Shown in pieces: positions 32,156 to 41,752 of a DNA stretch of 64,000 bases (positions within the stretch are counted from its first letter, which is position 1; every line of letters begins with the position of its first letter). The position numbers and the translations under genes are program-made. The DNA comes from Duganella dendranthematis (GTDB taxonomy: Bacteria > Pseudomonadota > Gammaproteobacteria > Burkholderiales > Burkholderiaceae_D). The DNA is taken from the NCBI RefSeq assembly GCF_012849375.1, contig NZ_CP051684.1, forward strand, positions 3,534,001 to 3,598,000. Direction: 5' to 3'. Under the pieces are notes generated by a model. It saw only the letters and a list, made by a program, of their open reading frames with translations, did not search any database and was not told the DNA's origin.

Positions 32156-32330
32156 TGCGATAATAGCCGGCGTAGATTGATCGGCAGCAAGTGAACGTGT
32201 TCCATGATTGGAATGCACAGTGGCAGCTGGGGAGTTTGCCCTCACGCACACAACGGCACAAGCCGTGAAGCACCGAACACGCCGCACTACTGGCTTATTT
32301 TTACAGCAACACAACTGAAGGAAACACGTA

Positions 32331-33422
32331 ATGAAAAAATCCCTTATCGCTATCGCCGTACTGGCAGCAACCAGCTCCGCAGCATTCGCTCAGTCGAACG
32401 TCACCATCTACGGCATCCTGGATGCTGGCATCACCGCAGAACGTGGCGGCGCCCAAGGCAACGTCACCAAAGTGACCAGCGGCGCAGCTTCGGCATCGCG
32501 TATCGGCTTCAAAGGTACTGAAGATCTGGGCGGCGGTCTGAGCGCTATCTTCAAACTGGAAACCGGCGTTAAAGTTGACGACGGCACCCTGGACAACACC
32601 ACCAGCACCCTGTTCAATCGTGAAGCCTATGTTGGCCTGTCGTCGAAAACCGCTGGTTCGCTGACCCTGGGTCGCCAGTACACTCCGTACTACGAAACCC
32701 TGCGCGACGTTGGTGATCCATTCGCAATGGGCTACGCTGGTACCGCTAAAAACCTGTTCCCAGTTGCCAGCTACATGACCCGCAACTCGAACGCTGTTGT
32801 GTACAAAACCCCTAACCTGAACGGCTTCACCGGCGCTGTTTCGTACAGCCTGGGCGAACAGCAGGGCGACGCATCGGCTGCCCGTCAAGTTGGCGGCTCG
32901 CTGGGTTACGCCAACGGTCCTCTGAACGTTGCTGTTGCTTACAACATGAAAAACAACGACACCACGGTACTGAAAACCGCCGGTGTTGGCCACAACTCGC
33001 TGGTCGCTGCTAACTACGACTTCAAAGTTGTGAAAGTTTTCGCAGCCTTCTCGAAAGACAAGGGCCAGGGTTCGGCTCCAATCAACGGCGCAGCTAGCGC
33101 AACCGCAACCACCAACGCGTTCGGTTACACCTTCGCTCAAAGCGCTGACAGCCAGGACGCTCTGATCGGTCTGACCGCACCAGTGTCGGAAGCCGGCACC
33201 GTGATGGCTTCGTACATCCGTAAGAACGACAAAGAGTCGTTCAACCGTGACGCTGACCAGTGGGCCATCGGTTACAACTACGCTCTGTCGAAGCGCACCA
33301 GCACCTACGTTGCTTACGCTAAGATCAAAAACAAAAACGGCGCAGGCTACACCGTTGGTAACAACACCGAAGCCGGTACGGGCGACAAGGCCTTCAACTT
33401 GGGTCTGAAGCACTCGTTCTAA
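32331..33422 (+). CDS. Gram-negative (beta-type) general porin
   Basis: This encodes 363 residues with a signal peptide MKKSLIAIAVLAATSSAAFA and a mature start QSNVTIYGILDAGI, the classic first strand of beta-proteobacterial trimeric porins. The segments TSGAASASRIGFKGTEDLGGGL (loop after strand 2), FNREAYVGLSS and LGRQYTPYY, and the final LGLKHSF with terminal Phe are family hallmarks. It forms diffusion channels in the outer membrane. Codon use is strikingly optimised (GTT, GCT, AAC, CTG), as in very highly expressed genes. AAGGAAAC precedes the ATG. A strong hairpin follows the stop. Confidence 0.94.
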   Translation: MKKSLIAIAVLAATSSAAFAQSNVTIYGILDAGITAERGGAQGNVTKVTSGAASASRIGFKGTEDLGGGLSAIFKLETGVKVDDGTLDNTTSTLFNREAYVGLSSKTAGSLTLGRQYTPYYETLRDVGDPFAMGYAGTAKNLFPVASYMTRNSNAVVYKTPNLNGFTGAVSYSLGEQQGDASAARQVGGSLGYANGPLNVAVAYNMKNNDTTVLKTAGVGHNSLVAANYDFKVVKVFAAFSKDKGQGSAPINGAASATATTNAFGYTFAQSADSQDALIGLTAPVSEAGTVMASYIRKNDKESFNRDADQWAIGYNYALSKRTSTYVAYAKIKNKNGAGYTVGNNTEAGTGDKAFNLGLKHSF

Positions 33423-33445
33423 TCTGATTATTCAGGTTTAGACTC

Positions 33446-33474
33446 AACAACGGCTGCCTTGTGCAGCCGTTGTT
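33446..33474 (+). terminator. terminator hairpin after the porin gene
   Basis: A perfect 12-bp stem (AACAACGGCTGC with GCAGCCGTTGTT) has a 5-base loop, 23 bases after the stop. The T-rich tail is short (CATTTC), so it may act mainly as a 3'-end stabiliser or a bidirectional terminator. Confidence 0.7.
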
Positions 33475-33495
33475 CATTTCCGAAAGCGATAAAGA

Positions 33496-34029
33496 ATGAC
33501 ACGACGTGCCCTGTTTGCCGGCGCCATCCTGCTGGCCTCCTGCGCCGTGCTGGCCGCCCCTAAGACAACCAAGAAGCCCGGCATGCTGCCGCGCTACGGC
33601 ATGCTGGTGTTTTCCGATTTATGCATCCACGCCGACAGCGGCGAATTCGGCGGCCAGCGCATCACGCTGCAGCGCTTTGCCGAAGTGGATACGATTTTGT
33701 ATGAATATACCGCCGGCGGCCTCAGCTGGCCGGTGGTGGCCAGCGACGTGACCATCGATCCGCGCGGCCAGCAGCTGTATTTCACCGTGCGCCCGCCGGA
33801 CGAAGACGAACGCACCATTAGCGGCAAGCTGGCCGATGGCGGCAAGACGCTGGTGCTGGATGGCGGCTATTGCGGCGATGAGGCGGTGCCGATGCGGCTG
33901 CCGCTGGTGACGGACTTCGGCCGCAAGGCCGGCGTGTGCCGTGCCTGCCCTGTGCCCAAGCCCCAGAAGGAAAAAGAAGAAGACAAGCCGCTGCAGGACA
34001 GCGGCTCCACCACGACCGCCGGCTTATGA
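33496..34029 (+). CDS. hypothetical exported protein, 177 residues
   Basis: The ATG at 33496 opens a signal peptide (MTRRALFAGAILLASCAVLA). A lipobox is possible (LLASC), but the later AVLAAP site suits ordinary cleavage. The mature part is beta-rich with Cys near residues 43, 125, 143 and 146 (GVCRACPVP), likely disulfides. The tail (about 150-177) is a charged Lys/Glu then Ser/Thr stretch. No family recognised. The gene starts after the porin terminator, and its stop overlaps the convergent TPP-enzyme gene by 6 bases. Confidence 0.7.
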   Translation: MTRRALFAGAILLASCAVLAAPKTTKKPGMLPRYGMLVFSDLCIHADSGEFGGQRITLQRFAEVDTILYEYTAGGLSWPVVASDVTIDPRGQQLYFTVRPPDEDERTISGKLADGGKTLVLDGGYCGDEAVPMRLPLVTDFGRKAGVCRACPVPKPQKEKEEDKPLQDSGSTTTAGL

Positions 34030-35739
34030 CTTAGCAGATTTGGCGGCCTGCGCTGCCGCCGCCTGCTGGCGGATGGTCTCCAGCGTGGCGCCCGGCGTGA
34101 TCAGGTTGCCGTCGTAGCGAAGCTCGATCAGCGCCGGCAGGTTGTGCTCCCGCGTATGCGCCAGTGCGCGTTCCAGCGCCGGTGCGAATTCCTCGGTCCT
34201 CGTCACCACTTCACCCGTACCGCCATAGGCCACCGACAGCGCGGCGAAGTCCGGATTGTGCAGTGTGGTGCCCGACACGCGGCCCGGATACTCGCGTTCC
34301 TGGTGCATGCGGATGGTGCCGAACATGGCGTTGTTGAACACGATGATGATCACGCCGGCCTGATATTGCACTGCCGTCGCCAGTTCCTGGCCGTTCATCA
34401 TGTATTCGCCGTCGCCGGCAAAGGTGATCACCGTGCGCGACGGATCGATGATCTTGGCCGCCACGCCGGCCGGCACGCTGTAGCCCATGGCGCCGCTGGT
34501 CGGCGCCAGCTGCGTGCGCATGCCGCCGTAGCTGTGGAAGCGGTGCGCCCAGGTGGCGTAATTGCCGGCGCCGTTGGTGATGATGGTGTCATGCGGCGCC
34601 AACTGGTCGATCTGTTGCACCACCTGCCACAGGTCCAGCGGCGCTTGGCCGTCCTTGAAGATGGCCGGCTGCTGCTGCCACGCTTTCAGCTCGGCGCGCG
34701 CTTCGGCCACCGTGTGTTGCCAGGCGCCGGCATCGACCGGCTGCATGGCCGCCAGCATCGCCGCCACCTGCGGCATGCCGCTGTTGATCATCACTTCCGC
34801 CTGGTAGACGCTGCCCAGTTCCTCGGCATCCGCATGCACGTGGATCAGGCGCTGGCTTGGCACCGGCGCTTGCAGCAGGGCGTAGCCGCTGGTGGTCATC
34901 TCGCCCAGGCGCGGGCCGATGGCGAGGATGACGTCGGCCTCGCGCACGCGCGCCGCCAGCTTGGGATTGATGCCGATGCCGACATCGCCGATGTACTGCG
35001 GGTGTTCATTGTCCAGCAAATCCTGGAAGCGGAAGGCGCAGCTGACCGGCAGCTGATTAGCTTCGGCAAAGCGCTGGATGTCGGCACAGGCTTGCTGGTT
35101 CCAGCCGCCGCCGCCCAACAGCAGCAGCGGTTTTTTGGCGCCGGCCAGCAGGCCGCGCACGGTGTCGATCTGCGCGGCGGACGGCGAGGCTTGCACCGGC
35201 TGGTAGCAGCGGGTGTCGGCCACGCTGGCCCTGGTGGTCAGCATATCCTCCGGCAGCGCCAGCACCACCGGGCCGGGACGGCCGCTGGTGGCAATCTGGA
35301 AGGCGCGCGCGATGTATTCCGGCATGCGGTCGGCACGGTCGATCTGCGTCACCCACTTGGCCATCTGGCCGTACATGCGGCGGTAGTCGATTTCCTGGAA
35401 GGCTTCGCGGTCGATGAAGTCGCTGCCGACCTGGCCGATGAACAGTATCATCGGCGTCGAATCCTGGAACGCCGTATGCACGCCGATCGAGGCATTGGTG
35501 GCGCCGGGGCCGCGCGTGACGAAGCAGATGCCTGGCTTGCCGGTCATCTTGCCGTAGGCATCGGCCATGAAGGCGGCGCCGCCTTCCTGGCGGTTGATGA
35601 TGAAGCGGATGTCGGAATCGTGCAGGGCGTCGAGCACGTCCAGGTAGCTTTCGCCGGGGACGCCGAAGGCGGTGTCCACGCCGTGGATCTTCAGGGCGTC
35701 GACCAGGATCTGGCCGCCGGTGCGGGATGGTTGCGTCAT
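34024..35739 (-). CDS. thiamine pyrophosphate enzyme, acetolactate synthase large-subunit-like
   Basis: This encodes 571 residues with the three-domain TPP enzyme layout. The N-terminal pyrimidine domain has FGVPGESYLDVLDAL and the activating Glu in NRQEGGAAFMADAYG. The middle domain has LLLLGGGGWNQQA. The C-terminal PP domain has the TPP motif AGDGEYMMNGQELATAV...FNN. It decarboxylates a 2-oxo acid and may ligate the product to an acceptor. Unlike biosynthetic IlvB it has no IlvN partner gene beside it, and it lacks obvious herbicide-site context. It may be a catabolic acetolactate synthase, oxalyl-CoA or benzaldehyde lyase-like member. Substrate not determinable. Confidence 0.85.
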   Translation of the reverse strand: MTQPSRTGGQILVDALKIHGVDTAFGVPGESYLDVLDALHDSDIRFIINRQEGGAAFMADAYGKMTGKPGICFVTRGPGATNASIGVHTAFQDSTPMILFIGQVGSDFIDREAFQEIDYRRMYGQMAKWVTQIDRADRMPEYIARAFQIATSGRPGPVVLALPEDMLTTRASVADTRCYQPVQASPSAAQIDTVRGLLAGAKKPLLLLGGGGWNQQACADIQRFAEANQLPVSCAFRFQDLLDNEHPQYIGDVGIGINPKLAARVREADVILAIGPRLGEMTTSGYALLQAPVPSQRLIHVHADAEELGSVYQAEVMINSGMPQVAAMLAAMQPVDAGAWQHTVAEARAELKAWQQQPAIFKDGQAPLDLWQVVQQIDQLAPHDTIITNGAGNYATWAHRFHSYGGMRTQLAPTSGAMGYSVPAGVAAKIIDPSRTVITFAGDGEYMMNGQELATAVQYQAGVIIIVFNNAMFGTIRMHQEREYPGRVSGTTLHNPDFAALSVAYGGTGEVVTRTEEFAPALERALAHTREHNLPALIELRYDGNLITPGATLETIRQQAAAAQAAKSAKS

Positions 35740-35843
35740 TGTGGTGAGCCTTTTGCGGTGAAGGTATCACGGCATTCTACGGCGGCGCCGGACGCGCTGC
35801 TTTGGCAATGGCGACACCAAATTTCAGATTTGCAGGCGCGGAC

Positions 35844-35852
35844 TGGTACAAT
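35844..35852 (+). promoter_or_regulatory. extended -10 promoter of rnpB
   Basis: TGGTACAAT is an extended -10 (TG-N-TACAAT) ending 7 bases before the first paired base of RNase P RNA at 35860, which is the expected start distance. No strong -35 is needed with an extended -10. Confidence 0.6.
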
Positions 35853-35859
35853 AGCGCCC

Positions 35860-36191
35860 GAAGCAAGCCAGACAGCCGCTGGTCAGCGTGTAATGCCTGA
35901 CGGGAGGAAGGTCCGGACTCCATAGAGCGGGGTGACGGTTAACGGCCGTCCGCTGAAAGTCCCTCACGGGATATAAAGCGAGGAATAGGGCCACAGAGAC
36001 GAGCGTATTAAGTTACGGTGAAACGCGGTAACCTCCACCTGGTGCAATTCCAAATAGGCACGCGATGATGCTGCTCGCGGAGCGTGCGGGTAGGAAGCTT
36101 GAGCGCTGGAGTAATCCAGCGCCTAGAGGAATGGCTGTCATAGCGCAGGTTCGCCTGCGCCGTAACAAAATCCGGCCTATCGGCTTGCTTC
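35860..36191 (+). ncRNA. rnpB: RNase P RNA, bacterial class A
   Basis: About 332 nt. The terminal P1 helix is formed by GAAGCAAGCC (35860-35869) and GGCTTGCTTC (36182-36191). The conserved core block GGGAGGAAGGTCCGGACTCC (P4 5' strand, near 35901-35920) and the 3' block ACAAAATCCGGCCTAT (near 36166-36181) are both present. The AGGGCCACAGAGACGAG region and the AGAGGAATGGCTGTCATAG region fit the conserved loops. It is the catalytic subunit that trims tRNA 5' leaders. No terminator separates it from glpK, which starts 22 bases later. Confidence 0.95.
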
Positions 36192-36213
36192 AACTAACAA
36201 CCATTTTTTCGCG

Positions 36214-37698
<1,485 letters not shown>

Positions 37699-37699
37699 A

Positions 37700-38482
37700 T
37701 TAGCCCAGCGAGGCGACAAAGTTGTCGATCGCCTCAGCTACGTCCTGTGGCGATTCCAGCGGCGACAGGTGGCCGGTGTCTGGCAGCACATGCAGCCTCG
37801 CTTGCGGAATGCGCGACAGCAGTTCCGCCTGTAATACCTCTACCGGATCCACCTTATCCAGTTCCCCGGCAATGACGATGGTCGGCACGGCGATCTTCTG
37901 TACCGCATCGCTGATGTCCTTGCGGCTCGTGTAGTTGGGCCACGCGACGCGCGCTTGCGGGGCGCCGCGCAAGCTGTCGTCGATCACTTGTTCGCGCTGG
38001 CTGGCGCTGAGCGGCTTGGCGGTCAGCATGTGGTCGATGCTCATGCCCACCGACTCCGGCGAGTTGTAGGCGCTTTCCATTGCGGCGCGCGCTTCCGGCG
38101 GCAGCGCCAGCGGCGTCGGCGGCGCTGGCGCGACCAGCACCAATCCCATTAATCCTTGCGGCTGGCGTGACGCCAGCAGCTGGGCGATCTTGCCACCCAT
38201 GGAATGCCCGATCAGCACGTACTGCTTCAGCGTCAGCGCAGCAATCAGGTGCTCGATGTCGGCGGCGAAGTCGGTCAGGGCGTAGGCATTGTTCTCTGCC
38301 GCGTCGGAATCGCCCCAGCCTCGCAGGTCGGGCGCAATGGTGTGGCGGCCGGCTGGCAGGGCGTCGATCACCGCCTGCCAGGTGCGTGACGAGCCGCCCC
38401 AGTAGTGCAGGAAGACCAGCGCGGGCCCTTTGCCGCTTTGTTCGCTGACGTGAAGCCGGATATTGTTGACGGTGATATGCAT
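37700..38482 (-). CDS. alpha/beta-fold hydrolase
   Basis: This encodes 260 residues from ATG 38482, preceded by AAGGAG. The fold is clear: oxyanion region FLHYWGGSSRTW near 28, APDLRGWGDSD, the nucleophile elbow GHSMGGKIAQLLA near 96, acid Asp in AGELDKVDPVE, and catalytic His in LPDTGHLSPLESP near 239. The His-Tyr-Trp-Gly variant of the HGxG loop is seen in esterases and dienelactone or haloperoxidase-like enzymes. Substrate unknown. It is divergent from a LysR regulator 111 bases away that probably controls it. Confidence 0.87.
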   Translation of the reverse strand: MHITVNNIRLHVSEQSGKGPALVFLHYWGGSSRTWQAVIDALPAGRHTIAPDLRGWGDSDAAENNAYALTDFAADIEHLIAALTLKQYVLIGHSMGGKIAQLLASRQPQGLMGLVLVAPAPPTPLALPPEARAAMESAYNSPESVGMSIDHMLTAKPLSASQREQVIDDSLRGAPQARVAWPNYTSRKDISDAVQKIAVPTIVIAGELDKVDPVEVLQAELLSRIPQARLHVLPDTGHLSPLESPQDVAEAIDNFVASLG

Positions 38483-38593
38483 GGCGATACTCCTTGATGG
38501 ATAACTGGCCTCCATTGTAGATTCGCGCAAATGACGTGATAATCCCCCTGTCATTATCATAAATCGATCGTAATGTGATCGAATGGAGCTGCT

Positions 38594-39511
38594 GTGGACC
38601 GTTTTGCGTGTATCTCCGTCTTCGTGGCGGCAGTAGAAGAGGGCAGTCTGGTGGCTGCCGGGCGCAAGTTCGGCCTGTCGGCATCGATGGCGGGCAAATA
38701 CCTTGGCGGGCTGGAGGCTGAGCTCGGCGTGCGTCTGCTCCAGCGCAGCACGCGCAGCCTGAGCATCACCGAGGCCGGGCAGGCCTATTACGCGCGCTGC
38801 AAGCGTATCCTGGAAGAGTTTGAAGAGGCCAACCAGGAAGCCAGCGACAACGCCGCCACCCTGCGCGGCCGGCTGCGCATCGCCGCCCCGGTCAGCTTCG
38901 GCGCCTTGCACATGGGCGACCTGGTAGCGGGCTTTCTGGCCGAGCACGACCAGGTGACGGCCGAAGTGATCCTGGACGACCAGTACACCGACCTGCACAC
39001 GGCCGGCATCGACGTCGCCATCCGCATCGGCCGGCTGCCGGACTCCGAGCTGGTGGCGCGCCGGCTGGCGCCGTGCCGCATGGTGTTCTGCGCCGCGCCA
39101 TCCTGGCTGGCGCTGCATGGCACGCCACAAACCCCGGCCGATCTGCGCGATGCACCACGCCTGGCCTTCAGCGGCGCGGTCACCGCCGGCGACTGGAACA
39201 TCACCAACGCCGCCCGGCAGGTGCACACCATCGCCGGGCCGCTGCGCGCCCAAGCCAACAATATGCAGCTGTTGCTGTCGATGGCGGTGGCAGGCCTGGG
39301 CATCGCCTACGGCCCGACGTTTGCATTCGGCCCCGCCATCGCCGAGGGCCGGCTGGTGCAACTGCTGCCCGGCTGCGTTGCCGAAGAACTGGTGGTGCAG
39401 GCGATTTATCCGAGCGCCCGCCACTTGCCGTCCAAGGTGCGCAGTTTTGTCGATTACCTGGCCGGCGCCTTTGCCGGCGACCCTGTTTGGGACGATTTTC
39501 AGCGCGTATAA
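38594..39511 (+). CDS. LysR-family transcriptional regulator
   Basis: This encodes 305 residues from GTG 38594 with GGAG 6 bases upstream. The helix-turn-helix is at about 1-60 (FVAAVEEGSLVAAGRKFGLSASMAGKYLGGLEAEL). An effector domain with RGRLRIAAPVSFGALHMGDLVAGFL follows. Ser-Ala-Ser-Met-Ala-Gly-Lys in the recognition helix is unusual compared with the common S-x-x-A-VS pattern. It is divergent from the alpha/beta hydrolase, the normal arrangement for autoregulated LysR control. Inducer unknown. Confidence 0.9.
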   Translation: MDRFACISVFVAAVEEGSLVAAGRKFGLSASMAGKYLGGLEAELGVRLLQRSTRSLSITEAGQAYYARCKRILEEFEEANQEASDNAATLRGRLRIAAPVSFGALHMGDLVAGFLAEHDQVTAEVILDDQYTDLHTAGIDVAIRIGRLPDSELVARRLAPCRMVFCAAPSWLALHGTPQTPADLRDAPRLAFSGAVTAGDWNITNAARQVHTIAGPLRAQANNMQLLLSMAVAGLGIAYGPTFAFGPAIAEGRLVQLLPGCVAEELVVQAIYPSARHLPSKVRSFVDYLAGAFAGDPVWDDFQRV

Positions 39512-39913
39512 TAGCGTTGATGCGCTGCAAAATTTGTATAGACAAGTTGCGCTGTCGCTGTTGCCATGAAGTAAAGTTGAGTTAGTTGCTGGTGTTTTGT
39601 GAAGGTTCCCTCATTCCGCGTGAGCGCGCTGTTGATGCGCTTCTCGTCTCTATCCCGCGTATTTTCCCTGCCCATTCCCTGGTTGTCTATTTGCTACCGC
39701 AATGTTGGTGCTTTGCAACTTTATGCATTTAGATCACTATTTTTAATCGCATAATTTTTAACCAAAACACATGGGTATAGATGAGGTGTCACCTTCACAA
39801 CCTTACATAAGTACTTAATTTATCGAACTATTTTGTTTCTAGCTGGCTTCAAGGAATCGCGCTAAGTCCTTAATTTCATTAATAAAATCCCTGTTTCGAT
39901 TGGCTGAAAGCGC
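39512..39913. other. AT-rich gap upstream of the dcw promoter, no gene seen
   Basis: About 400 bases, distinctly AT-rich from 39600 on. I find no frame with a ribosome binding site, no tRNA and no clear terminator for the LysR gene. A minus-strand frame across 39839-40090 overlaps the promoter and mraZ start and is not credible. The region could hold upstream regulatory sites or a small RNA, but nothing specific is supported. Confidence 0.5.
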
Positions 39914-39942
39914 TTGACCACGATTCTTGCATCCTCTAAAGT
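39914..39942 (+). promoter_or_regulatory. main dcw promoter (Pmra)
   Basis: TTGACC (39914-39919), a 17-base spacer and TAAAGT (39937-39942) form a good sigma-70 promoter. Transcription would start near 39949, inside the MraZ repeat array, leaving a leader of about 120 bases. Confidence 0.7.
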
Positions 39943-39976
39943 GGGCATCTGTGTGAAAAAGTGTCTTTTTGTGGGA
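39942..39976 (+). promoter_or_regulatory. MraZ operator: four 5-base repeats at 10-base spacing
   Basis: TGGGC (39942), TGTGA (39952), TGTCT (39962) and TGGGA (39972) repeat with exact 10-base period, each preceded by G. The outer two match the TGGGN repeats separated by 5 bases that MraZ binds in other bacteria; the inner two are degenerate. The array begins at the -10 box and covers the start of transcription, as expected for autorepression by MraZ. Confidence 0.75.
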
Positions 39977-40068
39977 AATTTTGCCTGACTTAGCGGACAG
40001 GGGAGATGAAATACGAATGGCCATAGTTTCATGCTCCGCTAACCATACTGAGGTCAAAAGGTAATCAC

Positions 40069-40497
40069 GTGTTTCAAGGCGCGTCCGCAATCAATCTCGA
40101 TGCCAAAGGCAGGATGTCCATCCCTGCCAAGCACCGTGACGCGCTGTCGATCCAGTGTGAAGGCCGCCTCACCCTGACGCGCCATCCCGACGGCTGCGTC
40201 ATGCTGTTCCCCCGTCCTGTGTGGGAACAACACCGTCAACAGATCTCCGCCTGGCCCCTGCAAGCGCGCGCCTGGCAACGCATTTTCCTCGGTTACGCCA
40301 CCGACGTGGAAATGGACACCGCCGGCCGCATCCTCATTTCGCCCGAACTCCGCGCCGCCGTCGGCCTGGACAAAGAGGTGATGATGATGGGCATGGGTTC
40401 CCACTTCGAGATCTGGGACGCCGCCAAGATGGCGGAAAAAGAGCAGCAGGCCCTGGAGGCCGGCACCCCTGATGTACTTGCCAATTTCTCCTTCTAA
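40069..40497 (+). CDS. mraZ: transcriptional regulator MraZ
   Basis: This encodes 142 residues from GTG 40069 ([19 protein letters not shown]) with AAAGG upstream. It has two SpoVT/AbrB-type half-domains with the DxKGR signatures [16 protein letters not shown] (about 8-23) and [16 protein letters not shown] (about 81-96). MraZ forms a ring that binds TGGG repeats before its own operon and limits transcription of the cell-wall and division genes. The matching operator is about 95 bases upstream of the start. Confidence 0.95.
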   Translation: MFQGASAINLDAKGRMSIPAKHRDALSIQCEGRLTLTRHPDGCVMLFPRPVWEQHRQQISAWPLQARAWQRIFLGYATDVEMDTAGRILISPELRAAVGLDKEVMMMGMGSHFEIWDAAKMAEKEQQALEAGTPDVLANFSF

Positions 40498-40508
40498 GGC
40501 CCCCTTTC

Positions 40509-41480
40509 ATGACCACGACAACGGTGCCTGAATTCCAGCATCGCACGGTGCTGCTAGACGAAGCAGTCGATGCGCTGGCGCTGGCCGGCGCGCGCGCCGA
40601 CGGCGTGTTCGTCGACGGCACCTTCGGCCGCGGCGGCCACTCGCGCTTGATCCTGTCCAGGCTGGGCGCCAAGGCGCGCCTGGTGGCGTTCGACAAGGAT
40701 CCGCAGGCCATCGCCACCGCCGAACAGATCAACGACCCGCGCTTCACCATCGTCCACGACAGCTTTGCCACCATGCGCGAGTCGCTGGCGGCCAACGGCG
40801 TCGATCAGGTGGACGGCATCCTGCTCGACCTGGGCATCTCGTCGCCGCAGGTGGACGACGCCGCGCGCGGCTTCAGTTTCCGCAACGACGGCCCGCTCGA
40901 CATGCGCATGGACACCACACGCGGTATGTCGGCGGCGGAGTGGCTCGCCACTGAAAACGAACAGACACTGGAAAAGGTGATAAAGGAATATGGGGAAGAA
41001 CGGTTTGCTTTTCAGATTGCAAAGGCGATTGTTGCTCGCAGGGCAGTCGAGCCAATTTCAACCACACGACAGCTTGCCGGCATCGTGGCAGGCGCGGTCA
41101 AGACTCGGGAAAAGGGCAAGGATCCGGCAACCCGCACATTTCAAGCTATCCGGATTTTCATCAATAAAGAGCTTGAAGACCTTGAAGTCGGTCTGACCCA
41201 GGCCTACGCTAGTCTGGCGCCGGGTGCGATCATCGCCATCATCAGCTTCCACTCGCTGGAAGACCGCATGGTGAAGCGCTTCTTCGCCTCCAAGGCCAAC
41301 GTCGAGCAGCCCGACCGCCGCCTGCCGATCCGCGCGGTGGACCTGCCGCAGCCGGAACTCAAGCTGCTGGCCAAGATCAAGCCGTCAGACGAGGAAGTCG
41401 ACGCCAATCCGCGCGCCCGTTCGGCGGTGATGCGCGTGGCGCGCCGCCTGCCGATTCCTTCGGATGCGGAGGCTGCATGA
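40509..41480 (+). CDS. rsmH: 16S rRNA (cytosine-1402-N4)-methyltransferase
   Basis: This encodes 323 residues. Segments include [13 protein letters not shown], the SAM-binding [11 protein letters not shown] and [31 protein letters not shown] (catalytic region), the conserved [15 protein letters not shown], and [15 protein letters not shown] with the closing [10 protein letters not shown]. It methylates C1402 of 16S rRNA. Between about 40945 and 41190 the codons switch to A/T-ending and rare ones (ATA, AGG, CGA, TCA, ACA), unlike the rest of the gene. The stop overlaps ftsL. Confidence 0.95.
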   Translation: MTTTTVPEFQHRTVLLDEAVDALALAGARADGVFVDGTFGRGGHSRLILSRLGAKARLVAFDKDPQAIATAEQINDPRFTIVHDSFATMRESLAANGVDQVDGILLDLGISSPQVDDAARGFSFRNDGPLDMRMDTTRGMSAAEWLATENEQTLEKVIKEYGEERFAFQIAKAIVARRAVEPISTTRQLAGIVAGAVKTREKGKDPATRTFQAIRIFINKELEDLEVGLTQAYASLAPGAIIAIISFHSLEDRMVKRFFASKANVEQPDRRLPIRAVDLPQPELKLLAKIKPSDEEVDANPRARSAVMRVARRLPIPSDAEAA

Positions 41481-41752
41481 GCGGTAAGATCAACCTGGTG
41501 TTGACGGCGTTGCTGGTCGCGTGCGGCCTGTCGCTGGTCAACGCGCAGTACCAGGCGCGTCACCTGTTCATCGAGCTGGAACGCGCGCAGACGCAGGCGC
41601 GCCAGCTGGACATCGAATGGGCCCAGTTCCAGCTGGACCAGTCGACGCTGGGCAAACACGCGCGGATTGAAGAAATCGCGCGCCGCGATCTGAACATGAC
41701 GCAGCTGACCGCCGCGCGCACCCAATACCTGACGCCGGAGCCAGCAAAATGA
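41477..41752 (+). CDS. ftsL: cell-division protein FtsL
   Basis: This encodes 91 residues. A single membrane segment ([21 protein letters not shown], about 4-24) is followed by a periplasmic leucine-zipper-like coiled coil ([19 protein letters not shown]) and the short [10 protein letters not shown] tail. It bridges FtsQ and FtsB and activates FtsWI. It overlaps rsmH and ftsI by 4 bases at each end, so translation is coupled. Length and position are typical. Confidence 0.92.
   Translation: MSGKINLVLTALLVACGLSLVNAQYQARHLFIELERAQTQARQLDIEWAQFQLDQSTLGKHARIEEIARRDLNMTQLTAARTQYLTPEPAK

Noticed and set aside
31820..32314. Minus-strand frame of 164 codons in the same gap
   Set aside because: It lacks a ribosome site, and its composition looks like random translation of intergenic sequence.
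39839..40090. Minus-strand frame of 83 codons upstream of mraZ
   Set aside because: It covers the dcw promoter, the MraZ repeats and the mraZ start, and has no ribosome site or domain.
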